The translations under genes and the position numbers were made by a program. From positions 59,158 to 123,157 of the forward strand of contig CAYNVS010000007.1 of assembly GCA_964400725.1 (NCBI GenBank): a stretch of DNA of 64,000 bases. The letters are read 5' to 3'. Shown one piece after another: positions 24,200-33,526 of the stretch. This stretch comes from CAYNVS01 sp964400725 (lineage in GTDB: Bacteria; Myxococcota_A; SURF-8; CAYNVS01). Each line of letters starts with the position of its first letter. Within the stretch, counting starts at the first letter, position 1. Under the pieces are notes generated by a model, which saw only the letters and a program-made list of their open reading frames with translations, had not been told where the DNA came from and ran no database searches.

Positions 24200-25915
24200 C
24201 TACTTGCAAATCGTCTTCGCTTCAGCCCAATCCGCTGCGTCTCCTTCCGTCGTATCGCCGGCGTTGTTGACGACCAGCTTCATCGTTTGTTTGCCGGTCA
24301 GGTCAACGGCGATTTTCTTCGCGTCGTCTCCGGCTTTTACTATTCCGCTTGAATATGCCTTCTTGTTGTCCGTCCAAACCTCGAAGACGACCGTTCCTTT
24401 GGTTCCTGCGGAATCGTCCACGCCGATTTGAGCCTCGAATGAGGAGCATTTTTTGCCGAGGTTGTAAAGGGCTATCGTCGCGCCGCAGACGCTCGTCCCC
24501 TTCTCGAACGTTTTTCCGTTAATTTTTATTTTACCGGGGTTCGCGCTTGCAGTCGAACAGGCCTTATCCGCGCTCATTTCCCCGGCCGCGACGGCGTAAT
24601 ACATAGGCTTCAGCGCGGAAAGCTCGGTTTCGCCAGAGCCGGGCTCAAACTCGGTTCCTTCTATTATAAGCATTTTAACGCTTTCGGGTTGAACTAAAGT
24701 TTCGTAGCCGTCTATAAATTCGCCCATATCCTCATGCGCCCACAGGTCGCGCAGCTTAGCCTTGCCCGGCTTAAGCCCAAGCTCTTCCCATTTCACCGAA
24801 ATCGTCTCTTCCTTTCCTTCCCAGTAAAGCTCAGGATAATCGAACGACGCGTTGAACAAAGCTACGGCTCTGGCGCCCTTTTTCGCAATCGGCTTAACCC
24901 ACGTTTCGGCCTTGCCGTTTTGCTTTATACGGCGGCCTTGAATGCCCCACGGGTCTTGATCGACGTCGATTATCTCGGAGTTGAGAAGTATCTCGGCGGT
25001 TTCTTTCGTCATCGTCCGCGCGTCGTGGCCGGCAATCAGCGGCGCGGCCATTATCGCCCAAAGGCTCATGTGCGACTTATAAGAATTCTCCGACATTGCG
25101 CCGTTGCCCACTTCAAGCATGTCCGGGTCGTTCCAATGCCCGATTGAGGCGTACGCCGCCAGCTTTTCGTTCGGCTCGTAATTCAGCTTCATTCTGAAGG
25201 GATCGTCCGCAATGTCGCCCGTCGTCCGCCACAGCTCGCCGACAAGCGGCCCCCAAACCCACGGCTCCTGCACTCCCCAGTTGCAGATTGAAAGAATTAT
25301 ATTTCTTCCGCTCTTGTCTATCGCGTCGCGCATTTTCTTATAAAGCTCGTAGGAATTGCGCTCGTCGCTTACAAAGCAGTAATCCTCCTTCACGTAGTCA
25401 ACGCCCCATTCGGCGTAAGTTAAGGCGTCGATTTCGTCGTAATCCATGCTTCCGGGGCGCTTTTGGCAGGTCATCGTTCCGGCGCAGGTGTAAAGCCCGA
25501 ATTTCAGCCCCTTGGAATGAACGTAGTCGGCGAGCGCTTTTATGCCGCTCTTGAATTTAACCGGATCGGCGACGATTTTGCCGTTCGCGTCGCGGCTCGT
25601 CTGCCAGCAGTCGTCCATATTTAGGTAAACGTAGCCGGCGTCGCGCATTCCCGACGAAACGAGCGCGTCGGCCATTTCCTTAATCATATCCTCGTCGATT
25701 TCGCAGGCGAACTTGTTCCACGAATTCCATCCCATTATCGGGGTCGCGGCGTTCGTTTCGCAGTCGCAATCCCTGGGGCAGTTGAGACACCTTTCTCCGT
25801 GCGAGCAAATTCCGTCTCCGCATCTTATTTCTGCGCTTTTTCCCTCCGAGGACGAGCACCCTGCAGCGAGAAGGAATAGCGATAAAGCCAATAAAATTAA
25901 AATATTATTCTTCAT
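24200..25915 (-). CDS. secreted GH27 alpha-galactosidase lipoprotein with C-terminal NPCBM
   Basis: 571 aa. Lipoprotein signal ends LLAAGC (Cys20). A Cys motif CGDGICSHGERCLNCPRDC (residues 32-50) follows, a small disulfide domain common in myxobacterial-type exports. The GH27 domain (about 55-430) opens with PIMGWNSWNKF. Nucleophile D178 is in YVKEDYC and acid/base D234 in RTTGDI. The C-terminal about 140 residues (LKPMYYAV... WAEAKTIC) are an NPCBM carbohydrate-binding module. The enzyme cleaves terminal alpha-galactose outside the cytoplasm. It is third gene of an operon with an rpiB-like and an iolD-like gene (31- and 15-base gaps). The MelB-like symporter at 50953 could import a product. 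Confidence 0.94.
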   Translation of the reverse strand: MKNNILILLALSLFLLAAGCSSSEGKSAEIRCGDGICSHGERCLNCPRDCDCETNAATPIMGWNSWNKFACEIDEDMIKEMADALVSSGMRDAGYVYLNMDDCWQTSRDANGKIVADPVKFKSGIKALADYVHSKGLKFGLYTCAGTMTCQKRPGSMDYDEIDALTYAEWGVDYVKEDYCFVSDERNSYELYKKMRDAIDKSGRNIILSICNWGVQEPWVWGPLVGELWRTTGDIADDPFRMKLNYEPNEKLAAYASIGHWNDPDMLEVGNGAMSENSYKSHMSLWAIMAAPLIAGHDARTMTKETAEILLNSEIIDVDQDPWGIQGRRIKQNGKAETWVKPIAKKGARAVALFNASFDYPELYWEGKEETISVKWEELGLKPGKAKLRDLWAHEDMGEFIDGYETLVQPESVKMLIIEGTEFEPGSGETELSALKPMYYAVAAGEMSADKACSTASANPGKIKINGKTFEKGTSVCGATIALYNLGKKCSSFEAQIGVDDSAGTKGTVVFEVWTDNKKAYSSGIVKAGDDAKKIAVDLTGKQTMKLVVNNAGDTTEGDAADWAEAKTICK

Positions 25916-25946
25916 TTCCGCTCCGTTTGAAATTTGTTGAAAGCGA

Positions 25947-26576
25947 TTAGCCGCGTCTCTTAATTAAAGCGCCCGCAAGCTCTCTATCGCTCATGGTCTC
26001 AACGTCAAGCGTTTCCCAAAAGCCCGGATAATTGAGCGCGGGCGCGACGATTCGCTCGTCCGCAAGCGCGACGATTTCCGCCATGCTTTTATGCGCCGCT
26101 GCCGATAACTCCGCCAGAATGCCCCGGCTCGTTTTTTGGCTTTCTTTGCGCGCCGCCGGATACCCCGCGCCAATCTCGACCGAGAAGAGCGCGTCGAACG
26201 TCATGCGCAGGTTGACGTTGGAGCCCCAGCCGTACCCCTGATTAAGCGCCAGCGAAACGCAGTTCCCCGCGTTAATCTGCGCGAAGAGCCAAGCGTCCAG
26301 CGGCGTAAGCAGATGGCCGCAGACGACCGACGGATACTGCATGACCGCGTTGAGATACCCCTGCCCAGTGCCGCATCCGCCCACGACTAAATCGGCGCGG
26401 CCCGCGTTGAGCATCAGCGCCGACATGAAAGACGTATTGATATACGTAAGTTCGGGCGCAGCCCCGCTTTTTGTCATTCCGGCGTTGATTATTTCGTGTC
26501 CGCGGCCCGACAACGCGTCGATTATATCGGCGTTTTTATCGGCGGCGCTGGTTTCGTTGATTACCGCTATTCTCAT
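25947..26576 (-). CDS. RpiB/LacA/LacB-family sugar-phosphate isomerase homologue
   Basis: 209 aa. The N-terminus (MRIAVINETSAADKNADIID) and central GGCGTGQGYLNAVMQYPSVV with CGHLLTPLDAW match the RpiB/LacAB fold, where the CGTGxG loop holds the active-site Cys. It differs from true RpiB (CGTGIG, about 150 aa) by a longer C-terminal helical region. It may therefore act on a different sugar or cyclitol. GAGGAT precedes the ATG. It lies between the iolD-like and galactosidase genes, so the three probably degrade one galactoside. The exact substrate is not shown. Confidence 0.8.
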   Translation of the reverse strand: MRIAVINETSAADKNADIIDALSGRGHEIINAGMTKSGAAPELTYINTSFMSALMLNAGRADLVVGGCGTGQGYLNAVMQYPSVVCGHLLTPLDAWLFAQINAGNCVSLALNQGYGWGSNVNLRMTFDALFSVEIGAGYPAARKESQKTSRGILAELSAAAHKSMAEIVALADERIVAPALNYPGFWETLDVETMSDRELAGALIKRRG

Positions 26577-26591
26577 TGTATCCTCGCTTGG

Positions 26592-28505
26592 TTACAAACC
26601 AATTTTATGCCTTAAGGCCTGCGTATCCTCGCACCAGCTGCCGACGTTCCAGCGGCCGTACGCGCCAAGCCCGCCAAGCGGGTCGTCGCCGAAGTAAACC
26701 GGAACGTGTATAACGCTCAGTCCGCCGTACTCGTACGCCTTCTCAAGCGCGGCCTTAAACTCTTCCGGCGTTTTGCCGCCGAATATCGCGTTGACCCCTT
26801 TTACGGCTCCCGCAAGCGCGACGTAATCGACCTCGACCGAATCGTCGGTGGCGAAATCCGTTCCGTACTGCGCCTTTTGCAGCGATGAAATCGCCGCCAT
26901 GCGCCTGTTGTCGAACAACAGAACGCAGCCGCTTGCGCCGTGCTCCGCCGCGTCTATTAATATCTGCGGGTTCATCATAAACGATCCGTCGCCCGTAAAG
27001 GCGAACGCGTAAAACGCTCTGTCGGCGACGCCCGTCGCAAGCAGCGCGCTCGCCGCGAACCCCATGTAACTGGCGCCCGTATCGGTAAACGTAAGACCTA
27101 CGCGCTCGTCTTCTACAATCTGGAAGCCGTTCGCCTGAACGTCTCCGGCGTCGAAGAAGCAGGCAATATCGCGCTCGCGCGCAAAGTCGGCGGCGATTTT
27201 GACAGCCGCGGGCTGCGTCAGCAGCTTTTCGCCCCGCTTCTCGTCAAAAAGAACCGGGGCGTCGAACCGCGCCCGCTTGAACGCCGTCCATTCCTTTTTC
27301 TTTTTCTCGCACTCCGCAAACCACTTCGACTTTCCTTTTACCTTTTGCTTGTCGCCAAGCCTCGCAGCAATAGCCTCGTTCATCTTCGCAAGCGTCCCTT
27401 TTGCGTCGCCGACAAGCGCGATGGTTTTATTGTAATGTTGCGCGTCGCGTCCGTCCGCGTTTATATTTATGACGCGCTTTACGTTGGGGTAGGCGGTGCG
27501 GCTAGAGTCTGATTGACAGACGGACCGCGACCCGACCGCGACGAGCAAGTCCGCGGTTTCCATGGCGAAATTACCGCAAATCGACCCCTTGCTGCCGGCT
27601 ACTGTCATGTTGCGCTCGTAGTTGTACGGGACAACGCCCGTCGCGATGGGGCTCGTGATTATTACTCCGTCCGCCAACTCCGCCAGAGCTATTAACTCGT
27701 CGCCCGCCTCGCGGCTGCCGCCCCCCGCGCGAATGACGACTCGTTTGGCTTTGATAAGAGCTTCCGCGGCCTCGGCGAGAGCCTCTTCGTCGTCGCACGC
27801 CGCGACTTTAGGCGGACTGCCCCACGGCAGTTCGTCCAAGTTGAAACCCGCAAGCGTCTCCCCCTGCCTGTTCATCGGCGCGAGCAGATAGAACGGTCTC
27901 TGCCGAACGGGGTCGTTGGTTGCCGTCAGCCCCCGCATGAGCGCGGTATGAAGCGACAACGGATCATACAACGAGTACGCGTCGGACATCGTAGAGAAGA
28001 GGCGCAGGAAGAGCCCCTGCTCGCTCCGCGGAATCTGCTGCATGTTAAAGCCTTCATCCTGCGTCGTCTCGTCGCCGAAAATGTAATAAACGCCCACTGC
28101 GTCGCTCAGCCCCACCAGCGAGGCGGCCATGGCTTGCAGCGCGCCCGGCCCGATGGACGTTATAACCGCCGATTTTTCGCCCGCGGCCCAACGCAGCGCC
28201 GTCGCGGCGTGGCTTGCTTCAATCTCGCTCCTTACGGGGTAAACCTCGACGGCTCCGGCTCCGGCGTAAATGCGAAGAACCTCTCCTATTTCCGTGCTTC
28301 CGTGCCCGAAGACGACGAAGAACTTTTTAACTCCCTGCCTAAAAAGCCCTATTACGAGAGCCTCCGAGAGAGTAACGTCCGAGTATTGCGGCAGTCTGCC
28401 GCTCGCAATCGCCTTTGTAACGCAGCCGAATTCCGCCAGAATTCGGGCGCGCTTTTCTCTGTCGCGGGTCAATCTCCCCGCCGTCGAAATTTCTTTTTTT
28501 GCCAT
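26592..28505 (-). CDS. TPP-dependent enzyme, IolD-like
   Basis: About 637 aa from the ATG at 28505, which has GAGGCG upstream; a start 17 codons earlier is possible but unlikely. It has the three-domain acetolactate-synthase fold. An N-terminal Pyr domain has FFVVFGHGSTEIGEVL and the conserved Glu in VRSEIEASHAA. The middle domain has RVVIRAGGGSREAGDE. The C-terminal PP domain has the thiamine-diphosphate motif GDGSFMMN... followed about 30 residues later by FDNRRMAA. Length and pattern fit IolD, which opens the ring of trihydroxycyclohexanedione in inositol breakdown. No other iol gene is in the window, so a related ring-opening or decarboxylation is also possible. Confidence 0.82.
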   Translation of the reverse strand: MAKKEISTAGRLTRDREKRARILAEFGCVTKAIASGRLPQYSDVTLSEALVIGLFRQGVKKFFVVFGHGSTEIGEVLRIYAGAGAVEVYPVRSEIEASHAATALRWAAGEKSAVITSIGPGALQAMAASLVGLSDAVGVYYIFGDETTQDEGFNMQQIPRSEQGLFLRLFSTMSDAYSLYDPLSLHTALMRGLTATNDPVRQRPFYLLAPMNRQGETLAGFNLDELPWGSPPKVAACDDEEALAEAAEALIKAKRVVIRAGGGSREAGDELIALAELADGVIITSPIATGVVPYNYERNMTVAGSKGSICGNFAMETADLLVAVGSRSVCQSDSSRTAYPNVKRVININADGRDAQHYNKTIALVGDAKGTLAKMNEAIAARLGDKQKVKGKSKWFAECEKKKKEWTAFKRARFDAPVLFDEKRGEKLLTQPAAVKIAADFARERDIACFFDAGDVQANGFQIVEDERVGLTFTDTGASYMGFAASALLATGVADRAFYAFAFTGDGSFMMNPQILIDAAEHGASGCVLLFDNRRMAAISSLQKAQYGTDFATDDSVEVDYVALAGAVKGVNAIFGGKTPEEFKAALEKAYEYGGLSVIHVPVYFGDDPLGGLGAYGRWNVGSWCEDTQALRHKIGL

Positions 28506-28728
28506 AAATCGCCTCTTTGGGGTTATGCAAAGGCTTAAGAACAAAGCTAAGTTCAATTACGCAATATTAAATTGTTTTGGTCTTTGCGGGCAAGTTTTTT
28601 CTGAAGCTATCCGACGCCGGCGCTGGTCAAGCGTCCCGCTTTAACGGACTCGCGGGCGGGCGGCAAAGCGCTCCGCTCTTCGGCGGGATTTGCGCCAACT
28701 TAAAGGACGACTCGGAATTTTCGGAATA

Positions 28729-28764
28729 AAAAAGCCCCCGCCGCCGGCGCGGAAGGGGCTTAAA
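28729..28764 (-). terminator. terminator of the DUF3332 lipoprotein gene
   Basis: On the minus strand AAGCCCC...CCGCGCC pairs with GGCGG...GGGGCTT, followed by TTTT. It lies about 20-50 bases after the stop codon at 28781. Confidence 0.78.
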
Positions 28765-28780
28765 CGCTTTTTTAGCGCGC

Positions 28781-29341
28781 TTAATTCATGGAAATCAGCT
28801 TAGGCATAACTTTCTCGTAACCGCCGAATTTTATGCCTTCATACAAAAAGTCGATTTTTTCGTTTCCGACCTTTACCGTTCCGTCCTTATCGGTAACGGA
28901 AATTCCTTCGTCGTCCATAGCGACGACCTTCACGACTTCGCCGCCGTTGCGCGTCAGCATCGCCTCGTTCTCGTTCAATTTTCTAATCTCGAATTCGTCG
29001 ATTGAGCCGCCGGGCGACTTAACCGAAATCGTCATTAAATCCTTCGATACGCGTTTAATGGTAATTTCTCTGCCGTTTTTATCCTTGTGAGTCGATTCGG
29101 CCATAAGGGTTTTGTCCGTCCAAAATTCAATGGAGTTAAGCACCAACACGTCGGCCAGCGCCGCCACTTGATAAACCGGAATAATTACGAACGCAAAGAA
29201 AACCGCTTCCTTGCCGACCTTGTTGCCGAAGGAGCCGTTCCATTTGTGAAGGTTGCGCGCAAGAGGAAAACTGCCGTAGCAGCTCGCAAGCGCCGAAACG
29301 GCGACGACGGCCATAAGAATCGTAAAAACAGTCTTTTTCAT
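28781..29341 (-). CDS. DUF3332-family lipoprotein
   Basis: 186 aa. The signal ends ALASC (Cys21). The next stretch, YGSFPLARNLHKWNGSFGNK, followed by EAVFFAFVIIPVYQVAALAD and VLVLNSIEFWTD, is the signature of DUF3332. That is a family of small Gram-negative lipoproteins with a hydrophobic central segment. The C-terminal half is a beta-rich domain (KNGREITIKRV, GEVVKVVAMDDEG). Function of the family is unknown. It is a single gene with its own terminator. Confidence 0.87.
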   Translation of the reverse strand: MKKTVFTILMAVVAVSALASCYGSFPLARNLHKWNGSFGNKVGKEAVFFAFVIIPVYQVAALADVLVLNSIEFWTDKTLMAESTHKDKNGREITIKRVSKDLMTISVKSPGGSIDEFEIRKLNENEAMLTRNGGEVVKVVAMDDEGISVTDKDGTVKVGNEKIDFLYEGIKFGGYEKVMPKLISMN

Positions 29342-29749
29342 TTTTATGTCTCCTTTTCTTAAAAAAAATTAGACTGCCAAACTACTTTTAAAGTGCGGCG
29401 CCTCGGTTAAATTGTCAGGCGGTATTTTACTAAATTAAAAAAAAAATGAAACTTTTTTTTAATGCGCGGCGATAATTTTGCCCGATTTTTGCTCTTTTTG
29501 GCCAGAAACCGCCGAGACCGCGGAACAATTAAACGCTTTCTCGAAAACCGGCGGTAAACCGCGTCTAAGAAAAAATAAATTAAAAAAGTTTTGCGCTTTG
29601 CGTCGTAAATATGCTAGTAATAGTATTTAAGAAGAAAAACGTTAGGCCGGCGAGCGCAATTGTACAGGAATTGTATAATATTATCGTAATATTTCGCGCG
29701 CGGCCACGGTCGGTTGAGGATTTGACGGACTTAGGAGAAGTATTGACCT
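29342..29749. other. intergenic region, divergent promoters
   Basis: 408 AT-rich bases between the divergent DUF3332 and NtrC-type genes. No ORF or RNA is supportable. A TATAAT-like hexamer lies at 29674-29679, about 75 bases before the NtrC gene, without a good -35. The direct repeat ATTGTA occurs at 29659 and 29671. AGGAG lies 12 bases before the ATG at 29750. Confidence 0.5.
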
Positions 29750-31222
29750 ATGGAACGCGCCGCTAAACAGCCGCTCCGCACCGTATTATTGGTGGAAGAC
29801 GACGTTACAACCCGCACGCCCATCGCATTATTCCTTGCGGACGAAGGATATAAAGTTTACGAGGCGGAAAGCGCCGAGGAAGGACTCGCGATAGTAGAGG
29901 CGAACCGTCCCAGCGCCATTATTTCCGACATCAGGCTTAAGGCGATGACCGGCATCGACCTTTTGCGCCGCGTAAAAGCGTGGGACCCGGAAATTCCGGT
30001 CATTCTGATGACCGCGCACGGTTCTATCGAAGACGCGGTTTCCGCGATGAGCCTTGGCGCCGAGACTTATCTCACCAAACCCGTCCGCATCGACGACCTC
30101 GCAAACAGACTCGACCGCGTATTTGAAAAAGTGTATTTGCAGGAGGAAGTCCGCAGGCTTAAAAAAGAGCTCGCCAGCCAGAGAAGGCTCGGCAGGCTCG
30201 TCGGCGGCGCCCCCCCGATGCGTCAGGTCTTCGAGCTGATTCAGCAGGTTGCGACGAGCAACGCCACCGTTCTAATATACGGAGAGTCGGGCACTGGAAA
30301 GGAGCTTGTGGCGGAGGCGGTGCATCAATTGTCAACCCGCTCCGATTTGCCGTTCATCAAGCTCAACTGCGCGGTCTTCACCGAAACGTTGCTTGAGAGC
30401 GAGCTGTTCGGCCACGAAAAAGGCGCCTTCACCGGCGCGTACGGCCAGCGGAAAGGGCGCTTCGAGCAGGCGCACCGCGGCACGCTTTTCCTCGACGACA
30501 TTTCCGTAATGCCGGAAACGATACAGATCAAGCTGCTGCGCTTCCTTCAGGAGCGCGAGTTTGAGCGCGTAGGCGGCAACCAGACTATTAAAGTCGATGT
30601 CCGCGTGATAGCCGCAACCAACGAACCGCTGGAAAAAGTCGTCGAGTCCGGAAGATTTCGCCAGGATTTATTTTACAGGCTCAACGTAATACCAATCAGC
30701 ATTCCGCCCCTGCGCGAGCGCAAGGCCGACCTGCCGCTGCTGGTCGTGCACTTCATCGAAAAGCATTCCGTCGAGCTTAACCGCCCGAACGTTAAAGGAA
30801 TTGCGCCCGACGCGCTGGAAAAGCTGACCGATTACGACTGGCCGGGAAACGTCCGCGAGCTGGAAAACTGGGTGCAGCGCGCCGTGGTTATGTGTCCATC
30901 CGACATCATCAGCAGAAAGCATATGCCTACGCTCGGCGTTTTCTCCATTCCTAAAAAACCGGGGCTTACCGACAACCCGAACGGAGCCGGGATAAACGGC
31001 TCCGGCGACGCGCTAAAAGACAAAGCCGAAAATTATAATATCGTAGGCAAGGCGCTGAAGGACATCGAGCGCGATTCAATCATCGCGACGCTTCAGCAGT
31101 GCAAAGGCTCCACCGCCAAGGCTTCGCGGATACTCGGCATATCGGCGCGCAAAATACAATATAAGCTCAAGGAATATAAAGACCTCGGCTATCATATTCC
31201 GGCGAATTTGCTAAAAGAATAG
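29750..31222 (+). CDS. NtrC-family sigma-54-dependent response regulator
   Basis: 490 aa. The receiver is at 10-125: acidic pocket E16/D17/D18, phospho-acceptor D60 in IISDIRLKAMTG, T88, K110. The AAA+ domain at about 148-385 has Walker A GESGTGKE (178-185) and GAFTGA (225-230), the loop that contacts sigma-54. Walker B reads LFLDDIS, with Asp where the catalytic Glu usually sits. The arginine-finger region has FRQDLFYRL. The Fis-type HTH at 445-490 (TAKASRILGISARKIQYKLK) binds enhancers. It therefore activates sigma-54 promoters on phosphorylation. No kinase is adjacent; the NtrB-like kinase at 55414 is one possible partner. Confidence 0.94.
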   Translation: MERAAKQPLRTVLLVEDDVTTRTPIALFLADEGYKVYEAESAEEGLAIVEANRPSAIISDIRLKAMTGIDLLRRVKAWDPEIPVILMTAHGSIEDAVSAMSLGAETYLTKPVRIDDLANRLDRVFEKVYLQEEVRRLKKELASQRRLGRLVGGAPPMRQVFELIQQVATSNATVLIYGESGTGKELVAEAVHQLSTRSDLPFIKLNCAVFTETLLESELFGHEKGAFTGAYGQRKGRFEQAHRGTLFLDDISVMPETIQIKLLRFLQEREFERVGGNQTIKVDVRVIAATNEPLEKVVESGRFRQDLFYRLNVIPISIPPLRERKADLPLLVVHFIEKHSVELNRPNVKGIAPDALEKLTDYDWPGNVRELENWVQRAVVMCPSDIISRKHMPTLGVFSIPKKPGLTDNPNGAGINGSGDALKDKAENYNIVGKALKDIERDSIIATLQQCKGSTAKASRILGISARKIQYKLKEYKDLGYHIPANLLKE

Positions 31223-31281
31223 ACTTCGCCCCTTCGTATTAAAACTATCGTCCGCCTTTTGCCGTCAAGGAGCGGGCAGCG

Positions 31282-32190
31282 ATGAAAGTCGCAGTCATCG
31301 GCGCAACGGGGTTTATCGGCTCCAAGCTGTCGGAGCTGCTTATAAACGAAGGCGCGGAAGTAACCGCTCTGACGCGAAACCCCGAAAAAGCCGCCGCAAA
31401 ACTGCCTCCCAAAGTTATAACCGCCGCATGGGACGGCATGGACGCGCATAAACTTGCCGATATAATCAATGGGCTCGACGCCGTGGTAAACTTAGCTGGC
31501 GAAAGTATCGCGGACGGCGCATGGACGAGCGAGCGCAAGAAAATAATAATAAATTCAAGGGTTATTCCCGCGAAGGCGCTGGCGGAAGCCGCGCTTATTT
31601 GCCGCAATCCGCCGCAGGTTTTCGCGCAGGGCTCGGCGATAGGCTATTACGGTTACGCGGGCGCGGCGGCGGACGAAGAAAGTCCGCTTGGAGGCGGTTT
31701 TCTCGCCTCGGTCTGCGAGCGGTGGGAAGAGCCTTCAAAATTAATTTCGTCCCGCGGCATGCGGGTGGCGCTGCTGCGAACCGGCGTTGTTTTCGACAAA
31801 AAATACGGCGCGCTGCCGGTTTTGCTCAAGCCTTACAAATTTTTCGCGGGCGGTCCGGTCGGTTCCGGCGGGCAGTATATTTCATGGATTCACATCGACG
31901 ACGCAGTCGGCGCAATCGCGTTCATTCTGAGGCAAAATACCGTTTCCGGCGCGGTCAACCTAGTTTCGCCCGGCGCGGTTACAATGAACGAATTCGCCGC
32001 CGCCGCCGGCAAGGCGTTAAAGCGGCCTTCGTTTCTGCGCGCGCCCGGCGCGGTCATAAAACTGGCGATGGGAGAAAAAGGGGTCGAAATGATTTTGGGC
32101 GGCGTTAAGGTCGCGCCGTCGAAGCTGCTTGCGGCCGGGTTTAATTTTAAATTTACGTCGATTAACGCGGCGCTGTCCGATTTAGCGTAA
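31282..32190 (+). CDS. TIGR01777-type NAD(P)-dependent epimerase/dehydratase
   Basis: 302 aa. Extended SDR fold with the N-terminal nucleotide loop VIGATGFIGSKL. The family-specific LDAVVNLAGESIADGAWTSE follows. A later YYG-type segment (GSAIGYYGYAG) takes the place of the usual YxxxK. The C-terminal DUF1731 segment is recognisable (VKVAPSKLLAAGFNFKF). Relatives include YfcH/SulA-like proteins with no settled substrate. AAGGAG lies about ten bases before the ATG. It is 59 bases downstream of the NtrC-type gene and may be read with it. Confidence 0.9.
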   Translation: MKVAVIGATGFIGSKLSELLINEGAEVTALTRNPEKAAAKLPPKVITAAWDGMDAHKLADIINGLDAVVNLAGESIADGAWTSERKKIIINSRVIPAKALAEAALICRNPPQVFAQGSAIGYYGYAGAAADEESPLGGGFLASVCERWEEPSKLISSRGMRVALLRTGVVFDKKYGALPVLLKPYKFFAGGPVGSGGQYISWIHIDDAVGAIAFILRQNTVSGAVNLVSPGAVTMNEFAAAAGKALKRPSFLRAPGAVIKLAMGEKGVEMILGGVKVAPSKLLAAGFNFKFTSINAALSDLA

Positions 32191-32204
32191 ATACGCCCAT
32201 ACTA

Positions 32205-32228
32205 CATTGTTATATTGTTATAACAATG
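32205..32228. terminator. hairpin between convergent genes
   Basis: CATTGTTATA-TTGT-TATAACAATG, a perfect ten-base stem. It overlaps the stop codon of the HD-domain gene (32218-32220) and lies 15 bases after the epimerase stop. It is AT-rich and lacks a T-run, so termination by it alone is uncertain. Confidence 0.5.
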
Positions 32229-33513
32229 CGCGCTCAGCCGATTCCCGCTCTTCCGGCAATACGTAATAACGCAAAAATTCCAATGGTTTGGCAAACCGGT
32301 CAAAGAGCGGGGAGTAATTTTCAATTCTTATATATTCATCGCGTCCGGCGTTTACGTAAAGCGGCGTATGCACGCTGTTTTTGACTGTATAATATCTTGA
32401 AAGAACGCTCTTCGTCCTGTCTTCAAAGACGCGGACGCCCGCATTGGAAAGACGCTTTCTAGCCTCTTTCGCGTTTTGGCTCTTCGACGATTTGTCGTAG
32501 GAATTGCGCTCGAATATCCGGTGCAAAATACGATTTTGCGTAATTTGCCGCGCCCAGAAGGAATCGCTTTTTTTAATTATATTGTGTAATTCTACGTCGT
32601 CCAACTCGCAGTATTTCTGCGGGTCGGACGGATATTTAAAACCCGTTTCATCAAAAAAAAGCGCGAGCATTTTGTCCAGTCCGCGGACGCGGTAATGCAG
32701 GTAAACCGTTACGAACATATGATAGCGCGAAAGAAGAAAATCCTCGAAGGAAAAGACAGCTTTCTTTTCGAGCCCCAAATAGACGCAGCCGTCAATACGC
32801 GCCGGAATTAAATTGTTTATCAGCCAGTCTTGGTCGTATTTGCCGTACGCCACGCCGCAAAAAAAGGCGTCGCGCAAAAGGTAATCCATCCGGTCGCAGT
32901 CCATTTCAGATGAAATGATTTGGTGCAAAATTGGCAAATAATTCTCGCCGTCAACAACGAAACGCCCCGCGCCTGAAACGTCGCGTCCGGTTAAAAGCGA
33001 AACTACGTCTTCGGGGATGACGCCTCCGGACTCGAAACGGCTGCGTATAAGGTCGCGCATGTCCGTGTTAAGCAAAATCGCGGCGGTGTAATCTTCGTGC
33101 GTCGCCGTTTTCGCCTCGTCGGCCTCATTATTTTCCGCCGGCTGCGACGGAACGACGAGCCTTTTTTGCGGAAACGCGCTCTCCGACACGTGGCTTCTGG
33201 GCGCGTGCCCAACGTCGTGCAGCAGCGCGGCCAAACGAACGGCGCGTCGAAACCGTTCCCGATCCTTGAGCGGAAGAGACGCTCCTTCCTTCGGAAAAAT
33301 TCCGTCGAATATCCGCGTCGCTATTTCCATTGCGCCGATGCTGTGCAAATGACGGGTGTGAGTCGCGCCCGGATAAACGTACTCCGCAAAGCCGAGCTGT
33401 TTAACGCGCCTGAGCCTTTGCATGAAAGGATGCTCAAGACAGGCGGTTTCCGCCGCCGAAACGCGTATGCCGCCGTACAGCGCGTCCCGGATATTAATAA
33501 AGTTTTCCGTCAT
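32218..33513 (-). CDS. HD-domain phosphohydrolase (SAMHD1/dGTPase-like)
   Basis: 431 aa. The metal-binding HD motif is spread as H55 (TRHLHSIG), H99-D100 (LLHDVGH) and a later Asp in DCDRMDYLLRDA. This arrangement and the N-terminal LEHPFMQRLRRVKQLG place it with the SAMHD1-like and YdhJ proteins, which remove triphosphate from deoxynucleotides or act on related nucleotides. An Asp/Glu-rich insert (NNEADEAKTATHED) follows the HD motif. It stands alone, convergent to the epimerase, and its ATG is 13 bases from the end of the lipase-like gene upstream on the same strand, so co-transcription with it is likely. Confidence 0.88.
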   Translation of the reverse strand: MTENFINIRDALYGGIRVSAAETACLEHPFMQRLRRVKQLGFAEYVYPGATHTRHLHSIGAMEIATRIFDGIFPKEGASLPLKDRERFRRAVRLAALLHDVGHAPRSHVSESAFPQKRLVVPSQPAENNEADEAKTATHEDYTAAILLNTDMRDLIRSRFESGGVIPEDVVSLLTGRDVSGAGRFVVDGENYLPILHQIISSEMDCDRMDYLLRDAFFCGVAYGKYDQDWLINNLIPARIDGCVYLGLEKKAVFSFEDFLLSRYHMFVTVYLHYRVRGLDKMLALFFDETGFKYPSDPQKYCELDDVELHNIIKKSDSFWARQITQNRILHRIFERNSYDKSSKSQNAKEARKRLSNAGVRVFEDRTKSVLSRYYTVKNSVHTPLYVNAGRDEYIRIENYSPLFDRFAKPLEFLRYYVLPEERESAERALL

Positions 33514-33526
33514 TTACATAAAAACG

